From a virus: a stretch of DNA of 64,000 bases. Below the pieces are notes generated by a model, which was not told the DNA's origin, did not search any database, and was given only the letters and a program-made list of their open reading frames with translations. Where the stretch lies: IMG/VR virus record IMGVR_UViG_3300035088_000004, positions 1 through 64,000 of that record; one strand, given 5' to 3'. Position numbers and translations under genes: made by a program. Each line of letters opens with the position of its first letter. The stretch's first letter is position 1. Below are positions 47,782 to 56,779 of the stretch, one piece after another.

Positions 47782-48201
47782 TTAGCCTTTCTTGAGCCGC
47801 TCCAGCGCCTCACCGACTGCGTTGATTAAGTTGTCCTGATGTTGAGCCGCTTGCTGATGGTGGTGCTTGCCGTAGGGATCAAGCTCGCTGCCGTCCGTGA
47901 AGTCAATCCCGCTCTCTGCCGACTTCTTATGCGCCTTGGCTGAATGCTCGAGACTGCGAATGTCGAGCGTTTGATTAAGATCGACATTGCCAAAGCCTCC
48001 AGCTCGTGCCACATCCTCGAAAATCTTCTTGGCCACCTGCTCATCGCCCGTTTCATTGAACAACTGGCGATAGGTGACTGCCGCACGTTCACCCGTCACC
48101 GGATCAATCCCCGGTGCAGTGCCTTTCTCTTTAGCCAGCCGCTTACTGGCTGCAAACTGTGAATTGACTTCCGGGTCTGTTAGGTCTTTAGCATCTGCCA
48201 T
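47782..48201 (-). CDS. Hypothetical structural-region protein
   Basis: A 139-residue acidic helical protein between the tail terminator and the tube gene. It includes a His/Gln-rich tract (GKHHHQQAAQHQDNLINAV). No recognised family; perhaps a tail accessory or chaperone protein. Confidence 0.55.
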   Translation of the reverse strand: MADAKDLTDPEVNSQFAASKRLAKEKGTAPGIDPVTGERAAVTYRQLFNETGDEQVAKKIFEDVARAGGFGNVDLNQTLDIRSLEHSAKAHKKSAESGIDFTDGSELDPYGKHHHQQAAQHQDNLINAVGEALERLKKG

Positions 48202-48713
48202 TACGTTTCTCCAAACCTTACTTTGATTTCAAACTGCACTGGCGCTGTAAACCCACCATCCTTTTTAACCCCGTGGCCGAAGTGCTGATCGTTGATGGTT
48301 AGTGCGTGCTCCAGTCGATCGGCAACTGGTGGGAGGCATTCGAGAATCCCGCGCCTGACCACCGCTCGAAATGCCCGCGTGTACTTCTCAGCTTTTCTTA
48401 ACACGGCGGCTATGGTCGTGTCATCAACTACAATCGCCGCCGCCACTGTCAACTCCTGCTCCAGCCACTCGCCCGAGTCGGAGTCAGCTGATGACATTCG
48501 CTCAAGGGATAAACTCAGCAGCGGGTAGCGAAACTCTCCCGGTTTGCCTCGCACCATCGCGGCGAAGTCGGGTAGATTGTCCGTCAGCACCCCGCCGTGG
48601 TCCAACTGGTCGAAGAAGTCCAACGCTGGTTTCATGTCGCGATGGACGACGATCATCAACTTATCAATGAACTGCGATTGCCCTGATTCGACGTACTCGG
48701 GTGTCCATGTCAC
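48201..48713 (-). CDS. Tail terminator-like protein
   Basis: A 170-residue protein: an N-terminal helix (FIDKLMIVVHRDMKPALDFF), then alpha/beta (YPLLSLSLERMSSADSDSGE), and a beta end (GGFTAPVQFEIKVRFGET). Position after the head-tail connector set and this alpha/beta pattern fit tail terminators such as gpU. Its stop touches the next ATG. Confidence 0.55.
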   Translation of the reverse strand: MTWTPEYVESGQSQFIDKLMIVVHRDMKPALDFFDQLDHGGVLTDNLPDFAAMVRGKPGEFRYPLLSLSLERMSSADSDSGEWLEQELTVAAAIVVDDTTIAAVLRKAEKYTRAFRAVVRRGILECLPPVADRLEHALTINDQHFGHGVKKDGGFTAPVQFEIKVRFGET

Positions 48714-49166
48714 TTAGCTGAACGCTCCTGTAACTACCTGCATCAGGTAATCCCCAGCGATGGACTCGTACCTGCCAATATCCGGCGGGGCAAATGGATC
48801 ACGCGCTGGCATACGGGAGGTTCCTGTCCGGTGCAGTCCCGCCTTGAAATCGCTGGTTCCAAACTCAGCGGCGAGGTCGCTCACATGATGAATGTTGCCT
48901 GCTGCACCCTGTTCCGTCAGCGACTTGAACAGCGCGTCTGTCGCTCGTAGCAGCGGCTTGCTACCAAATTGCTGTTGCTTTCTTACTGCATACGCCGGAG
49001 TCAACCCAACCCACGGTTCACTGGCAAACCACGCGACTTCCTGCGAGTAGAACTCTTTGCCCAGCAATTCAAACAACGGGCGCAGGCTGGATAGCGCGTT
49101 GTCAATTCGCGCCAGCCCGCCGAGCGCCTGATCCAATCCAACAACCTGATGAGTCTGTTCGATCAT
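48714..49166 (-). CDS. Phage virion morphogenesis protein (Mu gpG/HK97 gp10-like)
   Basis: A 150-residue protein from ATG 49166. It has LGGLARIDNALSSLRPLFEL, then WVGLTPAYAVRKQQQFGSKP with LLRATDALFKSLTEQGAA, the pattern of the phage tail completion/morphogenesis family (a helix followed by W-x-L-x-P and L-x-x-T-G-x-L-x-x-S). Located among head-tail connection genes, as expected. Confidence 0.7.
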   Translation of the reverse strand: MIEQTHQVVGLDQALGGLARIDNALSSLRPLFELLGKEFYSQEVAWFASEPWVGLTPAYAVRKQQQFGSKPLLRATDALFKSLTEQGAAGNIHHVSDLAAEFGTSDFKAGLHRTGTSRMPARDPFAPPDIGRYESIAGDYLMQVVTGAFS

Positions 49167-49273
49167 CACGATTCAGGCGGGGCATCAGCAGGAGCTTGAA
49201 ACCTGCCCCTACGGAGGTCCAACCTGTCTCGCAACAGATCCGCTCCGCATGTGCCTCTACACCATTGCCCCAT
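49166..49273 (-). CDS. Small basic Cys-containing protein
   Basis: A 35-residue frame from ATG 49273: MGQWCRGTCGADLLRDRLDL, then RRGRFQAPADAPPES. Its TGA overlaps the start of the next gene, and it fills the only gap in this part of the operon. No clear Shine-Dalgarno sequence. An alternative 61-codon frame covering the same stretch runs deep into the next gene and is less likely. Confidence 0.45.
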   Translation of the reverse strand: MGQWCRGTCGADLLRDRLDLRRGRFQAPADAPPES

Positions 49274-49287
49274 AGAATAATAATCAA

Positions 49288-49701
49288 TCATTGATAGCCT
49301 TGTATCACTAACACAGCATTCAACTCCAGCAACGGACTAACGCTATCTTCATCGATCACCGGCCTCTCAAACACCAGCACCGGCGTCCGACCACGCGCCT
49401 TGACTCGTAGTTGGTGACGCGGGGTGATTGCTACGTTGACCGCCGTTCGTGCCATCCGCAGGCGATGTGATGCAATGTACGACTCACCACCAACCGTCAT
49501 CTCTTTCCCTTTACCCAGCCCTTTGTACGTGATGCCAACGTTAGTAGCCACCGGCGTTGGATTCAGCGTCACCGAATCACCCGCTGCACCACCATCAACA
49601 AACAACGGCGCGTAGATGTCGCATTCGTCAAAGAGGATCTCATTGCCTTCTATCGCAAGTTCGTTCCTGACTTCCTCAATCGCTTCAGCAAGGTCGTTCA
49701 T
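49288..49701 (-). CDS. Head-tail connector-region protein
   Basis: About 137 residues from ATG 49701. Helical start (DLAEAIEEVRNELAIEGNEI), then beta strands (VGITYKGLGKGKEMTVGGES) and VAITPRHQLRVKARGRTPVL. Gene order suggests a head closure or stopper protein. No family identified. Confidence 0.55.
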   Translation of the reverse strand: MNDLAEAIEEVRNELAIEGNEILFDECDIYAPLFVDGGAAGDSVTLNPTPVATNVGITYKGLGKGKEMTVGGESYIASHRLRMARTAVNVAITPRHQLRVKARGRTPVLVFERPVIDEDSVSPLLELNAVLVIQGYQ

Positions 49702-49706
49702 ACCCG

Positions 49707-50027
49707 TCAATCGCAAACGCTGTTATCAAACCCGATGCCAACCGGAATGTAGAAAATACCACCTGATCCGGCATCGGAAACTGGTAGATCCAGCCGTCGT
49801 CTGACCCGGCGAATCAGTGCTCGTCGATCTCGCTTCTTATTGAGATCAACTCCCCCGCCGGTGTAAATCAGGTGCTTGTTCTTCACCACGTCCCACAGGT
49901 CGATGTCATCCACCATCGCCGCTTCCTGTGCCGCATTCATCTCCGCGCAGAGGGATTCGACGGTAGCGAACGTCTTGTCTCCTACCATCTCCCGAACGGA
50001 TTCGATCTGTGCGGGTGAAAGGGCCAT
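49707..50027 (-). CDS. Head-tail adaptor-like protein
   Basis: A 106-residue helical protein starting MALSPAQIESVREMVGDKTF, with a helix pair (ATVESLCAEMNAAQEAAMV) and a conserved basic stretch (KKRDRRALIRRVRRRLDLPV). Size, fold and position after the capsid fit the gp6/gp15-type adaptor that binds the portal ring. Confidence 0.65.
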   Translation of the reverse strand: MALSPAQIESVREMVGDKTFATVESLCAEMNAAQEAAMVDDIDLWDVVKNKHLIYTGGGVDLNKKRDRRALIRRVRRRLDLPVSDAGSGGIFYIPVGIGFDNSVCD

Positions 50028-50207
50028 CTACTTTTTATCAACCTTCGTTTCCGGCGTCGGCTTGTCTTTCAGCACACCACCAACAGTGTAATTCTGATTC
50101 GGCGTTGGATCAGGCACGCTGCCCGCAAATCCCTGATCAGTCTCCTTGTCAACCTGTTTCTGCACTTCCTGTGCACCGAGATCGTCATCAGCCTTCTTAG
50201 TCGTCAT
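50028..50207 (-). CDS. Small charged protein
   Basis: A 59-residue frame from ATG 50207: TTKKADDDLGAQEVQKQVDK, then a loop with PDPTPNQNYTVGG and a Lys-rich end. Overlaps the gene upstream and ends at the start of the adaptor gene. It has the look of a small disordered virion or assembly protein. Confidence 0.6.
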   Translation of the reverse strand: MTTKKADDDLGAQEVQKQVDKETDQGFAGSVPDPTPNQNYTVGGVLKDKPTPETKVDKK

Positions 50208-50373
50208 AGCTTGTGTCTCCCTTTGGTCCCTTGATTGCCGGTTTAGTCTTCAGGCAAAGCTGCCGCCGCGCGTAGTCATCGCCTTTCAACTTCCGCGCAA
50301 GAGTTTGTTGGAACTCCTGCCGCCGCTCGCACTGCCTGCGATATTCAGCCGCTCGCTGGTCTTCGTCGGTCAC
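50197..50373 (-). CDS. Small basic helical protein
   Basis: A 58-residue frame from GTG 50373, rich in Arg and Gln (EDQRAAEYRRQCERRQEFQQ, TLARKLKGDDYARRQLC). It overlaps the following gene by 11 nt and fills the space between capsid decoration and adaptor genes. No known family. Confidence 0.55.
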   Translation of the reverse strand: MTDEDQRAAEYRRQCERRQEFQQTLARKLKGDDYARRQLCLKTKPAIKGPKGDTSYDD

Positions 50374-50375
50374 TG

Positions 50376-50792
50376 TTACGACCCTGCTGTACGGCTGATG
50401 TCAATCTGCACCGTGCCGCCGGGATCAACAACTCCAGTGCCGGTTGCGGTGGAGACGAATGCGAGCACGTCACCGGCTGCGATGGTCGTCGCACCTGAAA
50501 CAACTGATAAGGTGAACGCCTTCTCGTCGAACGCAACGAGATTGACGCCGGTGGTTAGAGCCAGTGTGCCAATCACCGTCGTTCCAGCACCGGATTGACC
50601 CTTGTTGACGACGGTAAAAGTCCGCGCGTTGGTGTTGTCACCCGTAGCCGCCGCGTCGGGTGTGTAGCTAATACCCGTCACCGTGCCCGCAACCGGAGCC
50701 TTGCCGAGTGAAAAGGAGTCGGTGGCAGCGATTGTTGCGCCAGGAACGGTGTTTCGTAGCGATGTGACTAAAGGTGCGCCTTCGTTGGCCAT
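50376..50792 (-). CDS. Capsid accessory/decoration-like protein
   Basis: A 138-residue Thr/Ala/Gly-rich beta protein directly downstream of the major capsid gene (APVAGTVTGISYTPDAAATG, TVVNKGQSGAGTTVIGTLAL). Proteins of this composition and place often decorate the capsid. Inference from position and composition. Confidence 0.6.
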   Translation of the reverse strand: MANEGAPLVTSLRNTVPGATIAATDSFSLGKAPVAGTVTGISYTPDAAATGDNTNARTFTVVNKGQSGAGTTVIGTLALTTGVNLVAFDEKAFTLSVVSGATTIAAGDVLAFVSTATGTGVVDPGGTVQIDISRTAGS

Positions 50793-50825
50793 AGTTTTAT
50801 CCTTCCGTTAGTTTAGCTCGCTAGC

Positions 50826-51764
50826 TTAAGCAGGCGAACGAAGTACGCCAACCGGATAGCGGTTAGCCTCAACCTGGTTGTCATAGCTGATCGGATTGGC
50901 AACCTGCCACGCCGCGCGGAACGTCAGGCGCATCGCAACCATGTCCTGCTGGGCCAGGTTGTAGACAATCGCTCCGGTGTTGTCCTGAATGACTGCCTGA
51001 TCGAGTAGCTTGTAGGTCATGTCACGTCGGACGGCTAAGACGAACTGCGACCAGTCACCCGCGAATAGCTCGGCAGCACTCGCGCCTGTCGGCCACAACC
51101 CGTTCATAGCATAAACAATCGGCTCACCCTCAAGCGTGTTGGTGGCGATGTCGAGGAGCTTCTGACCATCCGTCGCGCGGGCGTTACGCAGAAAGCGGCG
51201 ATAGGAGCGCGTGGTGACGAAGCCGTTGACATCGAACCCGTCAAGCTCCACCGTGCCCATCACGTCGGAAATGTCGGTGGCAATCCCACCAGCAGCGGCG
51301 TTGTTGGTTCCACGAGCGACCACGTTACCGGCTGAGACGGCGTTGGCCGTGATGTCAGTGGGCCATGAACTGGGCTTGTTCACGCCGAAGAAGACTGCCG
51401 CGTCGAGTGTTCGCCCGACTGCTTCCTCCAGCTTGGGTCGAATCTCACCCCATACGTCGAAACTGGCATCCTCCAGCACCGCTTCAGGGATGGGAACGAT
51501 GCAGGCGATTTCCTCGGCGTTGAGAAACTTGTTGCCCCACGCGACCTCCGTGGTCTGCTTCAGGCCCGTATCGCCGTTGACGAAGTAGGCAATCGGGAGC
51601 GCAGACAGCACCGGCATGCGTTGCTGGTTGGTGGCCATAGTCGCCCGTCGCATCAACGTCAGTGCAGCGGATTCTTTGGTCGTGTTTTGAATTATCTCCG
51701 ACGCTACATCTTCAGGGATGAGAGCCTGTGCGTCGGTACGGGAAATGATGTTGTCGTAAGCCAT
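50826..51764 (-). CDS. Major capsid protein (HK97 fold)
   Basis: A 312-residue protein: MAYDNIISRTDAQALIPEDV, an N-arm, MRRATMATNQQRMPVLSALP, then EEIACIVPIPEAVLEDASFD with DVWGEIRPKLEEAVGRTLDA (spine helix), FVTTRSYRRFLRNARATDGQ and RDMTYKLLDQAVIQDN. This pattern is that of HK97-type capsid proteins (phage_capsid family). The scaffold gene sits upstream and decoration and adaptor genes downstream. Confidence 0.88.
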   Translation of the reverse strand: MAYDNIISRTDAQALIPEDVASEIIQNTTKESAALTLMRRATMATNQQRMPVLSALPIAYFVNGDTGLKQTTEVAWGNKFLNAEEIACIVPIPEAVLEDASFDVWGEIRPKLEEAVGRTLDAAVFFGVNKPSSWPTDITANAVSAGNVVARGTNNAAAGGIATDISDVMGTVELDGFDVNGFVTTRSYRRFLRNARATDGQKLLDIATNTLEGEPIVYAMNGLWPTGASAAELFAGDWSQFVLAVRRDMTYKLLDQAVIQDNTGAIVYNLAQQDMVAMRLTFRAAWQVANPISYDNQVEANRYPVGVLRSPA

Positions 51765-51778
51765 CGCGGCTAGCTCCT

Positions 51779-52429
51779 TTAGGAGTTATAGCCAGCCTGT
51801 TGACGGATCATCGTGTTCATGTCGAACTTTGCGGGCTGTCCATTGCCCTCTCCGCCATTAGCTGAGCCTGTGCGTTTGGCCTGCTCTGCCTTGAGAGATG
51901 GCATGTAGTCCGCCCAATTCTTTTCGGCGTACTGCTCCAGCGGAGTTTCCTTGTCTCCGTCCTTCACGTAAGCGACTTTGCGCTTGTCGCGACCCTCTTC
52001 TTTGACGATGAACTGGAGATTGCCCCCAGCGGCCTTAACCCGATCTTCGAGGATCTTGAACTTCAGCTTACTACCGCCAATTCCAACATCTGCGACCTCG
52101 CGCAGTGTGTCTCGAAGCTTCAATCCCTTGTTTTCGTCTTCGAGGGTTGGGTAGGCGTCGATACGATCCTTTAGCTCCTTCGGTGTGCCCAACGCTTTGT
52201 AGGCTTCATAGGCTTTAGCATCGTCTCCGGTGAGAATGACCGCACCTTCAGCAGGTAGCTTCCCCTGCAAGGTGGTCAACTGCTCACCCAACTGGCGCTT
52301 CGCCTCTCGTAGTTGAAAGTTTTCATCAAACAACTGGGTAGCGAAGGCCATTGCGTCACCATTCATCTTAGTCAGGCGACTTTGGAATGCTTGAGTTGGG
52401 TCCACTTGGCCGGGATCGTCTGCTGCCAT
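51779..52429 (-). CDS. Capsid scaffolding protein
   Basis: A 216-residue charged, mostly helical protein immediately before the major capsid gene: QLFDENFQLREAKRQLGEQL coiled coil, a middle globular part, and a C-terminal tail (MNTMIRQQAGYNS) that may bind the capsid. Gene order and coiled-coil character are those of phage scaffolds (DUF4355-like). No protease domain visible. Confidence 0.7.
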   Translation of the reverse strand: MAADDPGQVDPTQAFQSRLTKMNGDAMAFATQLFDENFQLREAKRQLGEQLTTLQGKLPAEGAVILTGDDAKAYEAYKALGTPKELKDRIDAYPTLEDENKGLKLRDTLREVADVGIGGSKLKFKILEDRVKAAGGNLQFIVKEEGRDKRKVAYVKDGDKETPLEQYAEKNWADYMPSLKAEQAKRTGSANGGEGNGQPAKFDMNTMIRQQAGYNS

Positions 52430-52473
52430 TCATCAACCTCCGTGAGAATAAAATCACATTTTCCGCTAACTGT

Positions 52474-52971
52474 CTACATGTTTTCACTGGTGGCCGACTG
52501 CTCATACGACTGCTTACCCTTCCCCGCCACGCCACGAAACGACTGCCCGTCCATGATCAGCCGGGTCAAATCCTGTGTCACCGACTCGCATCTTTCCCTC
52601 ACTTGTTCGCGAGTTGACTTGCTGAACTTCTCCGCTTCACTCTCAGGAATGAGTAACTTGAGAATATCGCGGGTGTAATCCGACAGCGGGGCAACGTACA
52701 GGTGCATTAACTCATGGACCAGTGACTCACGTTTGAAATCATCCGTCTGGTCCAACCACGATGCGTAAACATTCATTCGTGCCCAACGATAGTCGTAGTA
52801 GGCGGTGATATCAGCAACGGTTGAGTCATTGCCCGTGTCACCCGCACACCATGCAACCCAGACGTGCGAGCACCAGTCGGGGACAAGATAAGTGAGGGGA
52901 TCGAGATAGCGATGGAGTTCAGGGAGGACAAGCGCCGGAGTCTCTTCGTAAAAGCGAATCTTGCTGCTCAT
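52474..52971 (-). CDS. HExxH metalloprotease-like protein
   Basis: A 165-residue protein with ESLVHELMHLYVAP: HELMH at 86-90 is a zinc metalloprotease motif within a helix. Acidic and aromatic residues surround it (ITAYYDYRWARMNVYASWLD). A third ligand is not obvious. It is encoded between portal and scaffold, where a capsid maturation protease would be expected, yet prohead proteases are normally serine enzymes. It could be inactive or act on host proteins. Confidence 0.65.
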   Translation of the reverse strand: MSSKIRFYEETPALVLPELHRYLDPLTYLVPDWCSHVWVAWCAGDTGNDSTVADITAYYDYRWARMNVYASWLDQTDDFKRESLVHELMHLYVAPLSDYTRDILKLLIPESEAEKFSKSTREQVRERCESVTQDLTRLIMDGQSFRGVAGKGKQSYEQSATSENM

Positions 52972-53255
52972 TGGGCCGTGTCCGTGTCCGCTCGTGCAAA
53001 CAGTCTCACCAACTCACGTACCTTGCCCCGATCACCTTCAGCAACTTCAAACACCACGCCGCGTTTCATCTCACGAAAGAAGGCGATGGGCTCAGTTGTG
53101 TCACGCAACTTCCACAGCAGCCGCTGGATGATGAAGTCGCATTCGGCATCGGTGAGGGTTGATTGGTCCATCGCTTCCTTATCCGGCTCACAATCAGGAC
53201 AGGAACCGTTGGGACCAAATGAAGTATGTGGTGCTGTTCGCGTCTTAGTTTTCAT
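52968..53255 (-). CDS. Hypothetical protein
   Basis: A 95-residue protein overlapping both neighbours. CPDCEPD near the N-terminus, then a helical region (DAECDFIIQRLLWKLRDTTE, GKVRELVRLFARADTDTA). Head-region accessory protein of unknown function. Confidence 0.55.
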   Translation of the reverse strand: MKTKTRTAPHTSFGPNGSCPDCEPDKEAMDQSTLTDAECDFIIQRLLWKLRDTTEPIAFFREMKRGVVFEVAEGDRGKVRELVRLFARADTDTAQ

Positions 53256-54583
53256 TACGTGTTAGCACCCATCGGCGGCTGAATCGGCGGCTTGGCAGCA
53301 ACCACCTTCGCACGCTCCTCGGTAAACTTCGCCACTTCACTATCAGAATAACCCAACTCCTTCTGCACTGTCTCCAGATCTATCCCCAGCCCATCAACCT
53401 TCTTCACCGCGTTGTCGATCTCGTTAGCCTCGTTGCGTGGCGTAGTATCAATCCACACCGGTTCAGGTTCAGTTTCTTTGATACCGACAATCTCCAACGC
53501 AAACCGCATCACATCCGACCAGACCATACCCCAAGCGTCTTGACGATCTTCTACCTTAGCCAGCATTGGACCATCAGCGGTCTTCATCGACTCGCCTGAT
53601 GGTGGTGTGCCCTCCAGTGTAAAGTAGTGCAGCGGCGTACGTGACACTCGTGCAATCTCTTTCCGAAAGTCGTTAATGACGGTGACGAACTGGTTAAGGT
53701 CGCCGGTTGGGAATGCGCCGAACGATGCTTTGTCACTAGTCGTGCCCCACACCCCGCCAGCCATTAGCTTGTACTTCTTCGCCGCCGTCTCTTCGTCCAT
53801 CTCCTCCAGCCCTATGGCCCACCGTTGCGGGATACCGTAGAATTCCGAGCCCACCAACATATCGGCAATGGACTTGTTCAGCGCGTTCTGCAACGGAATA
53901 GGCTCAGCTAACTCGCTCTTGCCTAACTGGCCCACGCTGGTGCGATTGCCAAAGTGGAAGACGGGAACTTTGTCATAGGGATTGTCCAACGGCCAGCCGG
54001 GATCGCCGTCATCCTGATGCTGGATGAATAGTTTCTGATTAGTGGACAGTCCGGCTTGAGTGCGACTACGCGTGACGTACTTTTCAATCCGATCGCGATA
54101 GTAGAGATTGACACGAGCGAACTTGTCGGAGGTGATCCACGCCTTAGCCGCTTTGACGATGTAGCCCGGTTGCTCGTCATCGTACTGGATGACGATACGT
54201 GATGCCCGGTTCGGGTAGAGCACCGGAAAGCCGTCCCCATCGGGCCAGACGACCACATAAGCATCCCCTTCGATAAACGAGTCGAGGTGCACCTCGCCGG
54301 ATCGCTTCTTCATTCGATTGCGACGCCAGATCTCCGTGGCTTGTTCGGTTGCCTGATCGTTAGCGAGACTGAACGAACCCAGCTTGAGTCGATCACGCGG
54401 CGTCTCGACGATTACCGGCATGAGGTTGTCGGCAAAGGCTGAGAAGAGCGAACCAAAGGTACTTTTAAACTTCTCAGTTGCGAATGACAGTTGATGATCG
54501 CCGTCGTAGTAGTCACGCGCAATCTTGTAGCGATTGGCAAGGCGGGCGAATTCGGATAAGGCCCATTTGAGGTCTTCGGTCAT
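53255..54583 (-). CDS. Portal protein (SPP1 gp6-like)
   Basis: A 442-residue protein: YKIARDYYDGDHQLSFATEK, FADNLMPVIVETPRDRLKLG, a central domain with VPVFHFGNRTSVGQLGKSEL and PLQNALNKSIADMLVGSEFY, then QFVTVINDFRKEIARVSRTP with a C-terminal acidic helix. These motifs and the length match the SPP1-type portal family, the dodecameric gate for DNA packaging. It follows the terminase and precedes capsid genes. Confidence 0.88.
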   Translation of the reverse strand: MTEDLKWALSEFARLANRYKIARDYYDGDHQLSFATEKFKSTFGSLFSAFADNLMPVIVETPRDRLKLGSFSLANDQATEQATEIWRRNRMKKRSGEVHLDSFIEGDAYVVVWPDGDGFPVLYPNRASRIVIQYDDEQPGYIVKAAKAWITSDKFARVNLYYRDRIEKYVTRSRTQAGLSTNQKLFIQHQDDGDPGWPLDNPYDKVPVFHFGNRTSVGQLGKSELAEPIPLQNALNKSIADMLVGSEFYGIPQRWAIGLEEMDEETAAKKYKLMAGGVWGTTSDKASFGAFPTGDLNQFVTVINDFRKEIARVSRTPLHYFTLEGTPPSGESMKTADGPMLAKVEDRQDAWGMVWSDVMRFALEIVGIKETEPEPVWIDTTPRNEANEIDNAVKKVDGLGIDLETVQKELGYSDSEVAKFTEERAKVVAAKPPIQPPMGANT

Positions 54584-54586
54584 TGA

Positions 54587-56014
54587 TTACCAGGAGATTA
54601 ACTTAGGCTTCGGATCGGTCAACTCGTTGAATGCCCCGCTCGCTGCATCCATTTCATCATCATGCGGTAGTTCCGGCTGACCGTGCATATGATTCAACCA
54701 GCGAGTATTCCAATCGCCGCGCAGGAGCTTGACATTGCCAACGAGAGCTTGTGCCGCCAATCCTTTCGCTCGGACAATCTTATCACCTTCCGGCCTGACT
54801 CCGGCACAATCGTAGCCAGCGAGTAACTGCACGAGATGAAGATTATCACGTACACCCGACGCACCACCTTCAATCTCCCAACGAGCCTTGCAAGTCTTCC
54901 CGTCCTGACTGGCAGTGTTCTTAATCAGGTTGTCGGCATCAGTTGGACCAATCTGCGCTGCTTGTGCGTCGAGTACGTAGTAAATCCCATGCACCTTCTT
55001 CATCTTACACCCGGCAGTGTAATCAGGATCGATGGTCTTGTTGGTCTTGGCAAGCATCTTCTTCTCAGTTGCCGCCAAGTCCCAAAACCTGACTTCTTCA
55101 CCACCCGCCGGAACCGCATCAACAATCTCAAACCATGCGCGATTGAATATCTTCCCCGCCGTGGCAACAATCTTCCAGTTACCGCCAAGCAAGCGTTCGC
55201 GATCGACAAACGACAGCGCACGCAGGTTAGCCAGATACCCCGGATCTTTCTGCATGAGGATCTGATTGTCGGATAGTTTGGCCGGGATGAAGGTTAGAGA
55301 CTTCGGCTCCTCATCAGGCGAGTCACGGGTTAGCTCCTCTTTCGTATCAGCCCAAACAAGTTCATTGTCACGCCGAATGAACCAACGCACGACACCTGAT
55401 CGCTCTTCAATTGGAAACCCGGTGTCCTGATCGATCCACCAGGCGATTAACTCAGCAACCCAGCTATCAGCATCGGGGTTGACAGTCGCGCGGATGTATG
55501 GATGTACACCACAAGTCGAGCGATTACGCGAGAACATGTACCAAAACTGCGAGGCGCTGAAGTGTTCGAGTTGATCGAAGCCGATAAAGGGAACCTGCGC
55601 GCCTTGCCAGTCGTGAACGTCGAGATCGTATTGCAAGTGGGCAAACTTGAGCTTGGCTCCAGCGGGAAACTTCCATTCCAACACCGATTGACGGGGTTCA
55701 GCGTTGAGCAGTGGATAGATCTGCGCCGACTCATCCCATAGACCACCTTGATTGCGAATCTGTGGTGAAGTACGCCGGAAGATCACGCCGCCAAACTGCG
55801 GGTTAGACATGTGCTTCAGCGGCTGCATGAGCAAGGCCCACGTTTTACCACCACCGGCAGCACCGCCGAAGATAACTATATCTGCATCACTGGCGAGGAA
55901 GGTTTGTTGTGGGCCGGGTTGGGGGCGGGGGAGCAGGTCTTCAATGGACTGATTCACCGCTGCTGCTTGCGTCGCTCGATCGATTCGATCCGCTATCGGC
56001 CACAGATGGACCAT
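54587..56014 (-). CDS. Terminase large subunit
   Basis: About 475 residues from ATG 56014; in-frame starts further up (to 56077) would overlap the small subunit more deeply. Walker A GGAAGGGKTW (about 50-59), FRRTSPQIRNQGG, IGFDQLEHFS as Walker B region, RATVNPDADSW coupling motif, then the nuclease domain with RFWDLAAT, and C-terminal HDDEMDAASGAFNEL. It cuts and pumps DNA into the prohead. Confidence 0.88.
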   Translation of the reverse strand: MVHLWPIADRIDRATQAAAVNQSIEDLLPRPQPGPQQTFLASDADIVIFGGAAGGGKTWALLMQPLKHMSNPQFGGVIFRRTSPQIRNQGGLWDESAQIYPLLNAEPRQSVLEWKFPAGAKLKFAHLQYDLDVHDWQGAQVPFIGFDQLEHFSASQFWYMFSRNRSTCGVHPYIRATVNPDADSWVAELIAWWIDQDTGFPIEERSGVVRWFIRRDNELVWADTKEELTRDSPDEEPKSLTFIPAKLSDNQILMQKDPGYLANLRALSFVDRERLLGGNWKIVATAGKIFNRAWFEIVDAVPAGGEEVRFWDLAATEKKMLAKTNKTIDPDYTAGCKMKKVHGIYYVLDAQAAQIGPTDADNLIKNTASQDGKTCKARWEIEGGASGVRDNLHLVQLLAGYDCAGVRPEGDKIVRAKGLAAQALVGNVKLLRGDWNTRWLNHMHGQPELPHDDEMDAASGAFNELTDPKPKLISW

Positions 56015-56360
56015 CTTCAGCGACGGCGGCAAGTTTTGTGAGATCGAGCTTGATTCCATCTGTTTCACTCTGCGCAAACTTCAACCACTCAAGTAGATCT
56101 TTCTCAGTTTCCGGTATTCCATCCTTGATCCTTGCCCTGACAACGCGGTTGGTGATACGTAACCGTTCCGCTCGACTGGCAGTTGCTATCATCAGCGATA
56201 GTCGATCAACTTCAGCAGCAAAGGTTTCATCAGCCAACCAGTTGCGGATAGTACGATCAGTAACACCGATGTCTTTGGCCGTGTCCTGCTGCGTGTAGCC
56301 CTCAGCCAGCGCAAGAGCCGCCTTAGTTCGTTCTTCAGTCCATTCAAAAGCGGAAACCAT
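55941..56360 (-). CDS. Terminase small subunit
   Basis: A 139-residue protein with an N-terminal helix-turn-helix: WTEERTKAALALAEGYTQQD, TAKDIGVTDRTIRNWLADET. A helical oligomerisation region (FAAEVDRLSLMIATASRAER) and an acidic, Ser-rich tail follow. This is the layout of small terminases that recognise the packaging site. Its 3' end overlaps the large-subunit gene. Confidence 0.8.
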   Translation of the reverse strand: MVSAFEWTEERTKAALALAEGYTQQDTAKDIGVTDRTIRNWLADETFAAEVDRLSLMIATASRAERLRITNRVVRARIKDGIPETEKDLLEWLKFAQSETDGIKLDLTKLAAVAEDGPSVADSGSNRSSDASSSGESVH

Positions 56361-56416
56361 TCGGAAATTATTTTATCCTCCACCTGTCCATCACTTCTCT
56401 TTGATCTTCACGTTGG

Positions 56417-56770
56417 TTACGCGACAGCTTGCTCCTTGGGCGGCAGAAACTTCTCACTGTTCCAACTCTCAACAGCGAGTTGTGGAGTGAATCCCTGCGC
56501 ACGACGGTCGGGACAAACGAGACAGCCAACTTCGTAGATGGTCATCGCCTGACCTTTGATTGCCACCTGCTGCTCCATGCCGTGGGGAGGGTTATCGCAT
56601 GTCTTACATGCTTCAGCACCGGCTGAGATTGTCGCCACAAGTTCGGCTTGCAGTTGCTTGATCTTCTGCGACAGTGGGTATAACTCAGCAGCAGCCACTG
56701 AGTTGACTTTGTCCTGATACTCCGCGCGGGCTGATTCGATTTCAGTTTTAATCTGCTTGATGTCTCGCAT
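56417..56770 (-). CDS. Coiled-coil protein with zinc knuckle
   Basis: A 117-residue protein from ATG 56770 (GGGAG at 6 nt). N-terminal coiled coil (DIKQIKTEIESARAEYQDKV, YPLSQKIKQLQAELVAT), then CKTCDNPPHG and CLVCPDRRAQG, a two-knuckle zinc site. Located just upstream of the terminase genes; perhaps a packaging or nuclease accessory protein. Confidence 0.6.
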   Translation of the reverse strand: MRDIKQIKTEIESARAEYQDKVNSVAAAELYPLSQKIKQLQAELVATISAGAEACKTCDNPPHGMEQQVAIKGQAMTIYEVGCLVCPDRRAQGFTPQLAVESWNSEKFLPPKEQAVA

Positions 56771-56779
56771 ATTCACTCC

